Positions 1 through 11,007 of a stretch of DNA of 62,693 nt are shown here, in pieces. Origin of the DNA: Pseudonocardia sp. SCN 73-27 (GTDB lineage: Bacteria; Actinomycetota; Actinomycetes; Mycobacteriales; Pseudonocardiaceae). Each line of letters opens with the position of its first letter. Position 1 is the stretch's first letter. The DNA is taken from the NCBI GenBank assembly GCA_001725415.1, contig MEGH01000030.1, positions 1 to 62,693 of the forward strand, written 5' to 3'. Below the pieces are notes generated by a model, which had not been told where the DNA came from, ran no database searches, and saw only the letters and a list, made by a program, of their open reading frames with translations. Both the position numbers and the translations under genes were made by a program.

Positions 1-1
1 C

Positions 2-760
2 GGCGGCCGCGAGCTCGCCGAACGCGTCGGCGCCCCGCTGCTCGCCGACGACGACGAGATCGCCTGGGCCGACGGGGACGTCCGCGCCCGGCGCGTCCAC
101 CGGCTCGGCGCGATCGTCCTCGACGAACGCCCCCTCCGCGATCCCGATCCGGCCGCCGTGCGCGCCGCGCTCCTCGACGGCCTGCGCACCGAGGGCCTCG
201 GGCTGCTGCACTGGACCGCGCACGCCCGCGCGCTGCGCGACCGCGTCGCCACCCTGCACCGCGTCCTCGGCGCGCCGTGGCCCGACGTCTCCGACGCCGC
301 CCTGCTCGACGACCCCGACCGCTGGTGGACCGGCCCCCTCGACCGCGCCCGCCGCCGCGCCGACCTCGCCCACGTCGACGCCGCCCAGATCCTGCGCGGG
401 CTGCTCGACCCGTCGGTCTCCCACCGCCTCGACGAGCTCGCCCCCGAACGCCTCGAGGTGCCCACCGGCTCGCGGATCGCCCTCGACTGGTCCGGTGACC
501 AGCCCGTCCTCGCCGTCACGCTCCAGGAGGTGCTCGGCTGGACCGCGAGCCCCACCGTCGCCGACGGCCGGCTACCCGTCCTGCTGCACCTGCTCTCCCC
601 GGCCGGCCGCCCCGCCGCCGTGACCGCCGACCTCGCCTCGTTCTGGGCCAACGGCTACGGCGGCGTCCGCGCTGAACTGCGCGGTCGCTACCCCAAGCAC
701 GACTGGCCCGCCGACCCCCTCACCGCCACCCCGTCCCGCGGCGCACGCCGGCGTCGATGA
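2..760 (+). CDS. hrpB: ATP-dependent helicase HrpB, C-terminal part (5' end outside window)
   Basis: The frame is open from base 2 to the TGA at 758-760, so this is the last ~252 residues of a longer protein. The sequence matches the C-terminal region peculiar to HrpB-type DEAH helicases: a stretch around DRWWTGPLD, then SVSHRLDELAPE, then a conserved end with VLLHLLSPAGRPAAVTADL, FWANGY and RGRYPKHDWP. The helicase motifs themselves would lie upstream of the window. HrpB proteins are putative RNA-dependent ATPases; the exact substrate is not settled. The C-terminal tail is basic (RGARRRR). It is followed by about 100 bases and then the PDZ/Lon-like protease gene on the same strand. Confidence 0.8.
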   Translation, partial: GGRELAERVGAPLLADDDEIAWADGDVRARRVHRLGAIVLDERPLRDPDPAAVRAALLDGLRTEGLGLLHWTAHARALRDRVATLHRVLGAPWPDVSDAALLDDPDRWWTGPLDRARRRADLAHVDAAQILRGLLDPSVSHRLDELAPERLEVPTGSRIALDWSGDQPVLAVTLQEVLGWTASPTVADGRLPVLLHLLSPAGRPAAVTADLASFWANGYGGVRAELRGRYPKHDWPADPLTATPSRGARRRR

Positions 761-857
761 GGCCGCGCGCGGGGCCACACAGGAACGCGTCGTATCGTCC
801 GGGGTGATCGGGCGGTCGGGGGCGCCGTCGGAACGCTTGCACCCAGGGAGCTCGCAC

Positions 858-1937
858 GTGCACGGTGAGGTGACCGAGACGACCGGCCCGGCGGGCGCGC
901 CCCCGCGCACCCGCCGGCCCGCGCCCCGCACGATCCGGCTCGTCCTGGCCGCCGTCGGCCTGCTCGCGATCTGCGTCGTCGCGGCCACCGTGCCCGTCCC
1001 CATGGTCACGCTCGGGCCCGGGCCCACGTTCAACACCCTCGACACCCAGGACGGCAAACCCGTCGTCGACGTCACCGGCCTGCCGACCTACCCGACATCC
1101 GGTCACCTCAACATGACCACGGTGTCTGTCACCGACGGCCTCACGACGTTCCAGGTCCTGCGCGCATGGCTCGACCCGCAGCTGCAGGTCGTGCCCCGCA
1201 GCGCGATCTTCCCGCCCGGGCAGACCCAGCAGCAGGTCGACGCCAAGAACGACGCCGACTTCGCCGACTCCGAGAGCTCCGCCGTCTCGGCCGCGCTGAC
1301 CTACCTCGACGTGCCCGCGCAGGTCGTCGTCGGCCCCGACATCCAGGGCCTGCCCGTCAACCCCGTCCTGCGCCCCGGCGACCGCATCGTCTCCGTGCAG
1401 GGCAAGCAGATCGGCCGCATCAGCGACATCCGCGCCGCCCTCACCGGTACCACCCCCGGCCAGCAGATCCCCGTCGAGACGATCCGTGGCGACGGACCGG
1501 TGCAGGCCGTCACCGTCACCCTCATCGACCTCGGCAACGGTCAGGGCGGGCTCGGCATCGCCCCCGTCGCCCGCCCGGCCGGCGACGAGAAGATCACCAT
1601 CTCGCTCAGCGGCGTCGGCGGACCGTCGGCGGGGCTGATGTTCTCCCTGGCGGTCGTCGACCGGCTCACCCCCGGCGAGCTGACCGGCGGCACCTTCATC
1701 GCCGGGACGGGCGCCATCCAGGCGACCGGCCAGGTCATGGGCATCGCCGGCATCTCGCACAAGCTCTACGCGGCCAAGGAGGCCGGGGCCACCGTCTTCC
1801 TCGTCCCGGCGACCAACTGCGCGGAGGCCCGCGGCGCCGCTCCGCAGGGCATCACGCTGGTCAAGGTCGACACGCTGTCCGACGCCGTCGCCGACCTCGA
1901 CACGATCCGCACCGGCGGCACGGCCCCGACCTGCTGA
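858..1937 (+). CDS. YlbL-type PDZ / Lon-like (S16) membrane-anchored serine protease
   Basis: Predicted 359-residue protein. Residues ~25-47 form one membrane helix after a basic N-terminus, then a PDZ region (~154-217, NPVLRPGDRIVSVQGK) and a C-terminal Lon-type S16 domain. The catalytic dyad is visible: Ser257 in GGPSAGLMF and Lys302 in GISHKLYAAKEAG. The family (YlbL, actinobacterial 'PDZ domain-containing protein') has no ATPase and probably degrades membrane or envelope proteins outside the cytoplasm. The GTG at 858 is preferred because AGGGAG lies 8 bases upstream; an upstream GTG at 804 has no ribosome binding site. The gene stands alone, convergent with menB. Confidence 0.88.
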   Translation: MHGEVTETTGPAGAPPRTRRPAPRTIRLVLAAVGLLAICVVAATVPVPMVTLGPGPTFNTLDTQDGKPVVDVTGLPTYPTSGHLNMTTVSVTDGLTTFQVLRAWLDPQLQVVPRSAIFPPGQTQQQVDAKNDADFADSESSAVSAALTYLDVPAQVVVGPDIQGLPVNPVLRPGDRIVSVQGKQIGRISDIRAALTGTTPGQQIPVETIRGDGPVQAVTVTLIDLGNGQGGLGIAPVARPAGDEKITISLSGVGGPSAGLMFSLAVVDRLTPGELTGGTFIAGTGAIQATGQVMGIAGISHKLYAAKEAGATVFLVPATNCAEARGAAPQGITLVKVDTLSDAVADLDTIRTGGTAPTC

Positions 1938-1958
1938 GGCCCGGGCCGTGCCCGTCCG

Positions 1959-2867
1959 TCAGTAGTGCCAGGGGTAGGGCGACCAGTCGGGCTCGCGCTT
2001 CTCCAGGAACGAGTCCCGGCCCTCGACCGCCTCGTCGGTCATGTACGCCATGCGCGTCGCCTCACCGGCGAACAGCTGCTGGCCGACGAGCCCGTCGTCG
2101 GCAAGGTTGAAGGCGTACTTGAGCATCCGCTGCGCCTGCGGCGACTTTCCATTGACCAACGTCGCCCACTCCAGCGCCACCTTCTCCAGGTCGGCGTGCG
2201 GGACGACGCGGTTGACCGCGCCCATCTCGTGCATCTGCCGGGCGGTGTAGGGCTGGCCGAGGAAGAAGATCTCGCGGGCGAACTTCTGGCCCACCTGCCG
2301 GGCCAGGTACGCGGAGCCGTAGCCGCCGTCGAAGGAACCCACGTCGGCGTCGGTCTGCTTGAACCGCGCGTGCTCCTCGCTCGCCAGCGTCAGGTCGGCA
2401 ACGGCGTGCAGCGAGTGCCCGCCGCCCGCGGCCCACCCGTTGACGACCGCGATGACGACCTTGGGCATGAACCGGATCAGCCGCTGGCACTCGAGGATGT
2501 GCAGCCGGCCCGCGCGGCCCCGGTCGACGGTCTCGGCCGTCTCGCCGGAGGCGTACTGGTAGCCGCTGCGTCCGCGGATGCGCTGGTCGCCGCCCGAGCA
2601 GAACGCCCAGCCGCCGTCGCGCGGCGACGGGCCGTTGCCGGTGAGCAGCACGCAGCCCACGTCGGAGGTCTGCCGCGCGTGGTCGAGCGCGGTGTAGAGC
2701 TCGTCGACCGTGTGCGGCCGGAACGCGTTGCGCACCTCGGGCCGGTCGAAGGCGATCCGCACCGCCCCCGTGGAGACGGCGCGGTGGTAGGTGATGTCGG
2801 TGAAGTCGAATCCCGGGACGGCCGTCCAGGCCTCGGGATCGAACAGCTCGGAGACGGCGTCGCTCAC
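1959..2867 (-). CDS. menB: 1,4-dihydroxy-2-naphthoyl-CoA synthase (MenB)
   Basis: Crotonase-fold enzyme that closes the ring of o-succinylbenzoyl-CoA to 1,4-dihydroxy-2-naphthoyl-CoA in menaquinone synthesis. The 302-residue length is right for actinobacterial MenB. Family signatures are clear: RPEVRNAFRPHTVDEL near the N-terminus, FCSGGDQRIRG in the oxyanion region, NGWAAGGGHSLH, DVGSFDGGYGS around the active site, and the typical end REPDWSPYPWHY. Other menaquinone genes lie nearby but not in one operon (menD, isochorismate synthase, menG and a polyprenyl synthase downstream). It converges with the PDZ protease gene, leaving only 21 bases between them. Confidence 0.96.
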   Translation of the reverse strand: MSDAVSELFDPEAWTAVPGFDFTDITYHRAVSTGAVRIAFDRPEVRNAFRPHTVDELYTALDHARQTSDVGCVLLTGNGPSPRDGGWAFCSGGDQRIRGRSGYQYASGETAETVDRGRAGRLHILECQRLIRFMPKVVIAVVNGWAAGGGHSLHAVADLTLASEEHARFKQTDADVGSFDGGYGSAYLARQVGQKFAREIFFLGQPYTARQMHEMGAVNRVVPHADLEKVALEWATLVNGKSPQAQRMLKYAFNLADDGLVGQQLFAGEATRMAYMTDEAVEGRDSFLEKREPDWSPYPWHY

Positions 2868-2901
2868 GGCTGCCGACCCTACGGCGCGGCGCCGCCGGTG
2901 C

Positions 2902-3561
2902 TCACCGCCGGGGCGCGCCGTCCCCGTCGCGGCGGGCCGCCTGCGCCCGCTCGGCCGCCAGCGCCCGCGCCGCGTCCTCGGGGATCGGCTGACCCGCCGA
3001 CAACGAGTCGACGATCTCGGCCGCGATGTCGCGCAGCTTGCGGTTGACCGCCTGCGAGATGCCGATGAGCAGCCGGAACGCGGCGTCCTCGGTGCAGCGT
3101 TGGCTCTGCATGAGCATGCCCTTGGCCTGTTCGATCACCGGTCGGCTCCGCAGGGCCGACTCCAGCTGCTCGACGCGGGCGCGCAGATCCTCGTCGGTCG
3201 CGGCGCCGTTCTCCCGGGCGGGACCGAGGTCGACGAGAGTGCCTGCCAGCGAAGGCGACGAGCCGTCGGACGCCTCGGGCTCGACGACCACCAGCAGCGT
3301 CCGGGCCGCGGCGTCGCCGCCCGCGACGAACACACCGGCCGCGCGGTCGCCGTTCGCCGCGACATCGAGCAGCGGCATGCTGCCGTCGTCACGAGCGGTG
3401 AGGAGCGCGACCGGGTCGACGTCGATCGCGGGGCCGGAGGCGGCCACGGGCCACGAGCAGGCGCCGGTGGAGAGGTCGAGCCGGAACCGGCCGACGTGGT
3501 CGGCGACTCGGGATCGGCTCAGTGCCTCGATCGGACGTGACAGATCGAGGTGGTCGGGCAT
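2902..3561 (-). CDS. ANTAR-domain protein (putative antiterminator)
   Basis: About 219 residues. The C-terminal half carries an ANTAR RNA-binding domain (~128-190), recognisable by RPVIEQAKGMLM, CTEDAAFRLL and the helix around SQAVNRKLRDIAAEIV. The N-terminal half has a segment (GRFRLDLSTGACSW) resembling the PAS-like sensor often found before ANTAR. ANTAR proteins bind paired hexaloop RNA stems and prevent early termination; the input signal here is unknown. The frame extends upstream to 3783, with a second possible ATG at 3732, but the extra N-terminus is low-complexity and its bases look non-coding, so the ATG at 3561 is used. The start is uncertain. Confidence 0.75.
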   Translation of the reverse strand: MPDHLDLSRPIEALSRSRVADHVGRFRLDLSTGACSWPVAASGPAIDVDPVALLTARDDGSMPLLDVAANGDRAAGVFVAGGDAAARTLLVVVEPEASDGSSPSLAGTLVDLGPARENGAATDEDLRARVEQLESALRSRPVIEQAKGMLMQSQRCTEDAAFRLLIGISQAVNRKLRDIAAEIVDSLSAGQPIPEDAARALAAERAQAARRDGDGAPRR

Positions 3562-3854
3562 GGGCACCTGTCCAGCGGGCTCGGTCTGATGGTTCGGACC
3601 GCGGGCCTCGCTGCTGGACCTGCGCCGGAAGACGTTACCAAGCGCCGTCGGCGGGCCGGTCGACTGCTCCCGATCCCCGCCCGAACTGTCGGAAAAGTCG
3701 TGGTGGTCGGCCTGCGGGCGGTCGTCCGCCATCAGGGCCGTGCCGGTCCGTCCTGCTGCGGCGCACAGCCCGCTACGCGACACGCCCGTGCCCCCGACCG
3801 GGAACCTCCGGCAAGCCCAGGTCGTTGACGTCTCAACGGAGCGGGAGGACCTCG

Positions 3855-4571
3855 GTGACCGAGCAGACAGCGGGAGGACACGCCGGCGGCGGTGTCGTCC
3901 GCGCGCTCGCGGCCCTCGGCGGGCTCGGCGTCGCCGCCGCGATCCTGCTCGTCGGCGCCCTCCACGTCGCCGCCGCCGACCAGGTCGACCCCGTCCGCCG
4001 CACCATCAGCGAATACGCCCTCGGTGCCGACGCCTGGATGTTCGACGTCGGCGTCGTCGCCCTCGCCGTCGGCTCCGTCGCCGTCATGGTCGCCCTCGCC
4101 CGCGCCGGCGTGCTGCGGCCCCTCTCCGGCGCCACCGCGCTGCTCGCGGTCTGGGCGCTCGGGATGCTGACGGTCGTCGTCTTCGAGAAGACCAACTGGT
4201 CCGTCGGCCCCAGCCTCGGCGGCTACATCCACCGCTACGCCAGCCTCGTCGCCTTCCTCGCCCTGCCCATCGGCGCACTGCTGATCGCCCGGGCGCAACG
4301 CGGCATGCCAGGCTTGCGCACCCACCGGGTCTGGACGCGAGTTCTCGCACTCGCGAGCCTGGGCTGGTTCCTCCCGATCCTCTGGGGCTTCGCGATGCGC
4401 CCCATCACCGGGCGATCGTGGTGGAACGCCGTGCCCCTCGGCCTCGTCGAACGCGGCCTCGCGCTGACCGAGGTGCTCCTGGTCCTTGCGCTGGCATTGT
4501 GGGCGGCGAAGGCCGCCGGCGCCCGGACCCGCGTCCTCGCACCCGGACTCCCCGCCCCTGCCCGCGCCTGA
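3855..4571 (+). CDS. DUF998 family membrane protein
   Basis: 238 residues, largely hydrophobic with about six predicted membrane segments. The first loop carries VRRTISEYALG, the signature of DUF998 integral membrane proteins, whose function is unknown. The GTG at 3855 is chosen because GGGAGGA lies at 3843-3849. It is divergent from the ANTAR gene and followed by a GC-rich hairpin. No operon partner is visible. Confidence 0.82.
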   Translation: MTEQTAGGHAGGGVVRALAALGGLGVAAAILLVGALHVAAADQVDPVRRTISEYALGADAWMFDVGVVALAVGSVAVMVALARAGVLRPLSGATALLAVWALGMLTVVVFEKTNWSVGPSLGGYIHRYASLVAFLALPIGALLIARAQRGMPGLRTHRVWTRVLALASLGWFLPILWGFAMRPITGRSWWNAVPLGLVERGLALTEVLLVLALALWAAKAAGARTRVLAPGLPAPARA

Positions 4572-4572
4572 C

Positions 4573-4594
4573 CCCCGGGGCTTCAGGCCCGGGG
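4573..4594 (+). terminator. GC hairpin after the DUF998 gene
   Basis: CCCCGGG (4573-4579) can pair with CCCGGGG (4588-4594) around an 8-base loop, two bases after the stop codon. There is no T run, as is common for actinobacterial hairpin terminators; function inferred from position. Confidence 0.4.
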
Positions 4595-4787
4595 TGATCG
4601 CCGTTCGGAGACGACGAGCCCAGGTGTCGGGCCGCCTCGATCGTCGGTCGTCGCGGATCGGCGTCGGGTGCGTCGCCGGTGTGCCACGAATGGTGATCAT
4701 GAGTTTGCCGGCACGAGGAGGTCGGCGTGCGCGGGAGACGGGCGCCGGCTCCGTCGCCGATGGCCCGCTGTAGACGATCAGCCCCAG

Positions 4788-4864
4788 CCCTGCTCTGCCC
4801 GGCTCTGCTCTGCTCGGGCCCGGCCCGCTCCGGCCAGGCGCGGCCCGGCCCGGCCCGGCACCCG
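4788..4864. repeat. Low-complexity TGCTCTGC / GGCCC tract in a 380-base gap
   Basis: The gap 4572-4952 has no convincing gene. Within it, 4788-4864 is built from short iterated units: CTGCTCTGC-like units first, then runs of CGGCCCGGC. Several short frames cross it, but their translations are repetitive Pro/Ala/Arg strings. It may be slippage-generated DNA or a structured leader; no function can be assigned. Confidence 0.5.
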
Positions 4865-4940
4865 GCCGTGCGGGGTCGCGACTGCGCGGATCGTCGGGCG
4901 TTCGTGCGCGGTCGCGCCTGCGGGCCCACGTCCCCGGGGG

Positions 4941-4946
4941 TAGAAC
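4941..4946 (+). promoter_or_regulatory. -10-like box of a probable leaderless aldo/keto reductase transcript
   Basis: TAGAAC ends 6 bases before the ATG at 4953, and there is no ribosome binding site. This is the spacing expected when transcription starts at the start codon. Confidence 0.4.
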
Positions 4947-4952
4947 CGGGCC

Positions 4953-5780
4953 ATGAGCTCTGTCCCGAACCTGACGCTGAACAACGGCGTCGCGGTCCCG
5001 CAGTTCGGCTTCGGTGTGTTCCAGGTCGGCCCCGGCGAGACGGTGGCGGCCGTCACGCAGGCGCTGGAGGCCGGGTACCGGCACATCGACACCGCGCAGG
5101 CCTACCGGAACGAGGCGGAGGTGGGCCGGGCGATCGCGGAGTCGGGCCTCGCCCGCGAGGAGGTGTTCGTCACCACCAAGCTGGCCAACGACCGGCAGGG
5201 CCGCGACTCGGCGGTGAGCGCTCTGGGGGAGAGCCTGGAGAAGCTGGGGCTCGACTTCGTCGATCTGTACCTCGTGCACTGGCCGCGTCCGCAGGCGGAC
5301 GTGTACGTGGAGACCTGGGAGGGCATGGAGCGCTGCGCGAAGGACGGTGCGGCGCGGGCGATCGGCGTGTCCAACTTCCAGGTCCCGCATCTGGAGCGGC
5401 TGGCGGCGGAGACCGCGACGGTCCCGGCGGTGAACCAGATCGAGCTGCACCCTCTGCTCGGTCAGGCCGACCTGCGCGAATACCACCTGGCGCACGGGAT
5501 CGTCACCGAGGCGTGGGCGCCGATCGCCAAGGGCGGGGAGTTGTTGTCGGACGAGCGGCTGGTCGCGATCGGGCGAGCGCACGGGAAGTCGGCGGCGCAG
5601 GTGGTGCTGCGCTGGCACGTCCAGCTGGGCAACGTGGTGTTCCCGAAGTCGGTGACGCCGTCGCGGATCCGGGAGAACATCGACGTCTTCGACTTCACCC
5701 TGTCCGACGACGAGATGGCCACGGTGAGTGGCCTCGACGCGGGGACCCGCTTGGGGCCGGACCCTGACCGGTTCGGCTGA
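4953..5780 (+). CDS. Aldo/keto reductase
   Basis: 275-residue NADPH-dependent oxidoreductase of the aldo/keto reductase superfamily (a diketogluconate/2,5-DKG reductase-like subgroup). The catalytic tetrad is present: Asp46 and Tyr51 in HIDTAQAYRNE, Lys76 in TTKL and His109 in LVHWP. The cofactor-binding end is visible as FPKSVTPSRIREN. The protein is soluble and cytoplasmic. The physiological carbonyl substrate cannot be told from sequence. It is followed after 63 bases by the small HesB-like gene. Confidence 0.92.
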   Translation: MSSVPNLTLNNGVAVPQFGFGVFQVGPGETVAAVTQALEAGYRHIDTAQAYRNEAEVGRAIAESGLAREEVFVTTKLANDRQGRDSAVSALGESLEKLGLDFVDLYLVHWPRPQADVYVETWEGMERCAKDGAARAIGVSNFQVPHLERLAAETATVPAVNQIELHPLLGQADLREYHLAHGIVTEAWAPIAKGGELLSDERLVAIGRAHGKSAAQVVLRWHVQLGNVVFPKSVTPSRIRENIDVFDFTLSDDEMATVSGLDAGTRLGPDPDRFG

Positions 5781-5830
5781 ATCGACGTGACCGGCCGCGC
5801 AGGAGGGGTGCGAGTCCCGGGGGACGTGCC

Positions 5831-5836
5831 TACTGT
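5831..5836 (+). promoter_or_regulatory. -10-like box before the HesB-like gene
   Basis: TACTGT ends 7 bases before the ATG at 5844, and no Shine-Dalgarno sequence is visible; probable leaderless transcript. Confidence 0.4.
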
Positions 5837-5843
5837 GGGGTGA

Positions 5844-6152
5844 ATGTTGGCAATCACCGAGACAGCGGCAGAGGCCATCAAGTCCCTGACGGCCGACGCG
5901 GAACTCCCCGACGGTGGTGGTCTGCGCATTGCGTCCACCGAGGAGGACCAGGGCCTGGAGCTGTCGCTCGCGGCGCAGCCGGTCGAGAGCGACACGGTCC
6001 TGACGGGTGACGGCGTGACGGTGTTCCTGGAGACATCGGCCGCGCAGGTGCTCGACGACAAGGTCCTGGACGTGCAGCCGGTCGAGACTCCACAGGGGGA
6101 GGAGCTGCGGTTCGCGATCGGCCCGCAGGCCGAGCCCTCACCGGAGTCCTGA
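5844..6152 (+). CDS. HesB/IscA-like protein without cysteines
   Basis: 102 residues with the beginning typical of the HesB/IscA (Fe-S biogenesis) fold: [15 protein letters not shown], then GLRIAS. Canonical A-type iron-sulfur carriers have three conserved cysteines (CxnCGC). None is present here, so the protein is unlikely to carry a cluster in the usual way. Cys-less members of this kind are common in actinobacteria and are usually named only by fold. It ends at a strong bidirectional hairpin shared with the ABC-F gene. Confidence 0.8.
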   Translation: MLAITETAAEAIKSLTADAELPDGGGLRIASTEEDQGLELSLAAQPVESDTVLTGDGVTVFLETSAAQVLDDKVLDVQPVETPQGEELRFAIGPQAEPSPES

Positions 6153-6172
6153 CCGACCATCCACCAGCGCAG

Positions 6173-6198
6173 CGGCGCCGACCTCCGGGTCGGCGCCG
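6173..6198. terminator. Bidirectional terminator hairpin
   Basis: Perfect 10-base stem CGGCGCCGAC (6173-6182) / GTCGGCGCCG (6189-6198) with loop CTCCGG, placed between the convergent stops of the HesB-like gene (6152) and the ABC-F gene (6202). On the plus strand it is followed by TTCCTATTTCTC. Confidence 0.7.
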
Positions 6199-6201
6199 TT
6201 C

Positions 6202-7839
<1,638 letters not shown>

Positions 7840-7857
7840 GTCAGCGCCGAAACTACG

Positions 7858-9213
<1,356 letters not shown>

Positions 9214-9241
9214 CTAGGCGGCCGGGACCTTCGCAGGTTCG

Positions 9242-9247
9242 TAGAAT
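9242..9247 (+). promoter_or_regulatory. menD -10 box, probable leaderless transcript
   Basis: TAGAAT ends 7 bases before the ATG at 9255; no ribosome binding site precedes the start. No convincing -35 box is visible. Confidence 0.5.
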
Positions 9248-9254
9248 CGGCCGC

Positions 9255-10886
9255 ATGAACCCCTCGACGGCCCAGGCCCGGGTGATCGTCGACGAGCTGG
9301 TGAGGTGCGGCGTCGTCGACGCCGTGCTGTGCCCGGGTTCGCGCAACGCCCCCCTCGCGATGGCCCTGCACCGCGCTGACGCCGACGGCCTGCTGCGGCT
9401 GCACGTCCGTATCGACGAACGCACCGCCGGGTTCCTGGCCCTCGGCCTCGCCATACGGTCCGGACGACCGGCGCCGGTGTGCACGACGTCGGGCACCGCG
9501 GTCGCCAACCTGCACCCCGCGATGCTGGAGGCCTCCTACGCGGGCGTGCCGCTCATCGCGCTCACCGCCGACCGGCCGCCCGAGCTCGTCGGCACGGGGG
9601 CGAGCCAGACCGTCGTCCAGGACGGCATCTTCGGCGACGCCGTGCGGTATCGCGCCGTGCTCGCGGTCGCCCGCGCGCAGGTCGGGGAGCAGGGTCGATG
9701 GCGGTCCGCGGTGGACCGCGCCGTCGCCGCCGCGTGTGCGGCGCGAGGCCCGGTGCACCTGAACGTGCCCTTCGCCGAGCCCCTTGTCCCCGATGACGAT
9801 CCCTCGTGGCCCGAGCTGCTCGACGGCCGCGCCGGTGGCCGCCCGTGGACGGCCGTCGGCACCCGGCGCCCCGCTCCCTCGGAGCCGCTGCCGCTCGACC
9901 CCGCCGCGCCCACCCTCGTCATCGCCGGACCCGGTGCGCCGTCCGGGCTGACGCTCGACGGGCTGCCGGTCGTCGCCGAACCGTCGTCGGGCTACTGGGA
10001 CGTCGGGCTGCGGGCGGGGCCCTGGCTCGTCGGGCATCCGGCGCTGCGGCCCGCGCAGGTCGTCGTCGCCGGGCGGCCGACGTTGCACCGGCCCGTCCAG
10101 CGCCTCCTCGCCGACCCCGACGTCGCCGTCTACGCGATCGACGACGGGGCACCGTGGACCGACGTCGCCGCCACGTTGCGCGGCACCGGGTCCCTGCCCG
10201 CCCTGCGTGCCGAGGCCGCCTGGCTGCACCGTTGGCGCGCCGCCGACCGCATCGTCGGCGCCGCCCTCGACGCCGCCCTCGACGAGCACGACGCCCCCAC
10301 GGGCCTGCGCCTCGCCCGCGCTCTCGCCACCGCTGTCCCCGACGGCGCAGCGCTCGTGCTGGGCTCCTCGAACCCGGTGCGCGACGTGGCGTTGGCCGCC
10401 GCGCCCCGGGCCGGGCTGACCATCGTGTCCAACCGGGGCGTCGCCGGGATCGACGGTACGGTCTCCACCGCCACCGGCGTCGCGCTCGCCCACGGCGGCC
10501 CCGCCTTCGCCCTGCTCGGCGACCTGACGCTGCTGCACGACACCACCGGGCTCGTCCTCGGCCCCCACGAACCCGCCCCCGACCTGACGTTCGTCGTCCT
10601 GAACGACCGCGGCGGCGGCATCTTCAGCCTGCTCGAACAGGGCGCCCCCGAGCACGCCTCGTCGTTCGAACGGGTCTTCGGGACACCGCACACCGTCGAC
10701 GTCGCCGCCCTCTGCGCCGCGACGGGGATCGCCCACACCGCCGTCGACGACCCCGCCAAGCTCCCCGACGTCCTGGGCGAGCCCGCGGGCCGGATGCTCG
10801 TGGAGGTCCGCGCCGAACGCGGCGGCCTCCGCGACGGTCACGCCCGCCTCCGCGCCCACCTCGACGAGGCCGTCGCCGCGGTCTGA
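9255..10886 (+). CDS. menD: 2-succinyl-5-enolpyruvyl-6-hydroxy-3-cyclohexene-1-carboxylate synthase (MenD)
   Basis: 543-residue thiamine-diphosphate enzyme that adds 2-oxoglutarate-derived succinic semialdehyde to isochorismate, the first committed menaquinone step. N-terminal signatures: CPGSRNAPLAMAL, RIDERTAGFLALG with the catalytic Glu, CTTSGTAVANLHPA and TADRPPELVGTGASQT. The C-terminal ThDP domain has GDLTLLHD and the Asn-containing LNDRGGGIFSLLEQ. The ATG at 9255 is chosen over an upstream in-frame start at 9174, which would read through the palindrome. The isochorismate synthase gene converges with it from downstream, so the two consecutive enzymes are neighbours though not co-transcribed. 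Confidence 0.96.
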   Translation: MNPSTAQARVIVDELVRCGVVDAVLCPGSRNAPLAMALHRADADGLLRLHVRIDERTAGFLALGLAIRSGRPAPVCTTSGTAVANLHPAMLEASYAGVPLIALTADRPPELVGTGASQTVVQDGIFGDAVRYRAVLAVARAQVGEQGRWRSAVDRAVAAACAARGPVHLNVPFAEPLVPDDDPSWPELLDGRAGGRPWTAVGTRRPAPSEPLPLDPAAPTLVIAGPGAPSGLTLDGLPVVAEPSSGYWDVGLRAGPWLVGHPALRPAQVVVAGRPTLHRPVQRLLADPDVAVYAIDDGAPWTDVAATLRGTGSLPALRAEAAWLHRWRAADRIVGAALDAALDEHDAPTGLRLARALATAVPDGAALVLGSSNPVRDVALAAAPRAGLTIVSNRGVAGIDGTVSTATGVALAHGGPAFALLGDLTLLHDTTGLVLGPHEPAPDLTFVVLNDRGGGIFSLLEQGAPEHASSFERVFGTPHTVDVAALCAATGIAHTAVDDPAKLPDVLGEPAGRMLVEVRAERGGLRDGHARLRAHLDEAVAAV

Positions 10887-10893
10887 GAACAGC

Positions 10894-10950
10894 CGCGCGC
10901 AACCTCACGGTCGTTCCGACGCCGCGTCGACAGCAATGAGGTTGCGCGCG
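10894..10950. repeat. Dispersed palindromic repeat, family 1 (copy 1)
   Basis: Perfect 14-base arms CGCGCGCAACCTCA (10894-10907) and TGAGGTTGCGCGCG (10937-10950) around a 29-base spacer, between the convergent 3' ends of menD and menF. It belongs to a family with copies at 10960, 37404, 37490, 44676 and 54269. Confidence 0.85.
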
Positions 10951-10959
10951 ATGTCCGGC

Positions 10960-11003
10960 CGCAACCTCACGGTCGCGGAAGGGCCGTCGACAGCAGCGAG
11001 GTC
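10960..11003. repeat. Dispersed palindromic repeat, family 1 (copy 2, degenerate right arm)
   Basis: CGCAACCTCACGGTCG at 10960-10975 matches copy 1; the right arm has decayed to GCGAGGTCGGCG (10996-11007 region). The central GTCGACAGCA is shared with copy 1, so this is a tandem, partly eroded copy. Confidence 0.65.
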
Positions 11004-11007
11004 GGCG

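Noticed and set aside
3562-3783. Longer N-terminus for the ANTAR protein
   Set aside because: The extra 74 residues are low complexity and the bases lack strong third-position GC bias; kept only as an alternative start.
10894-11003. CRISPR-like array of palindromic repeats
   Set aside because: Only two units, no regular spacers, and single copies occur elsewhere; it is a dispersed intergenic repeat, not a CRISPR array.
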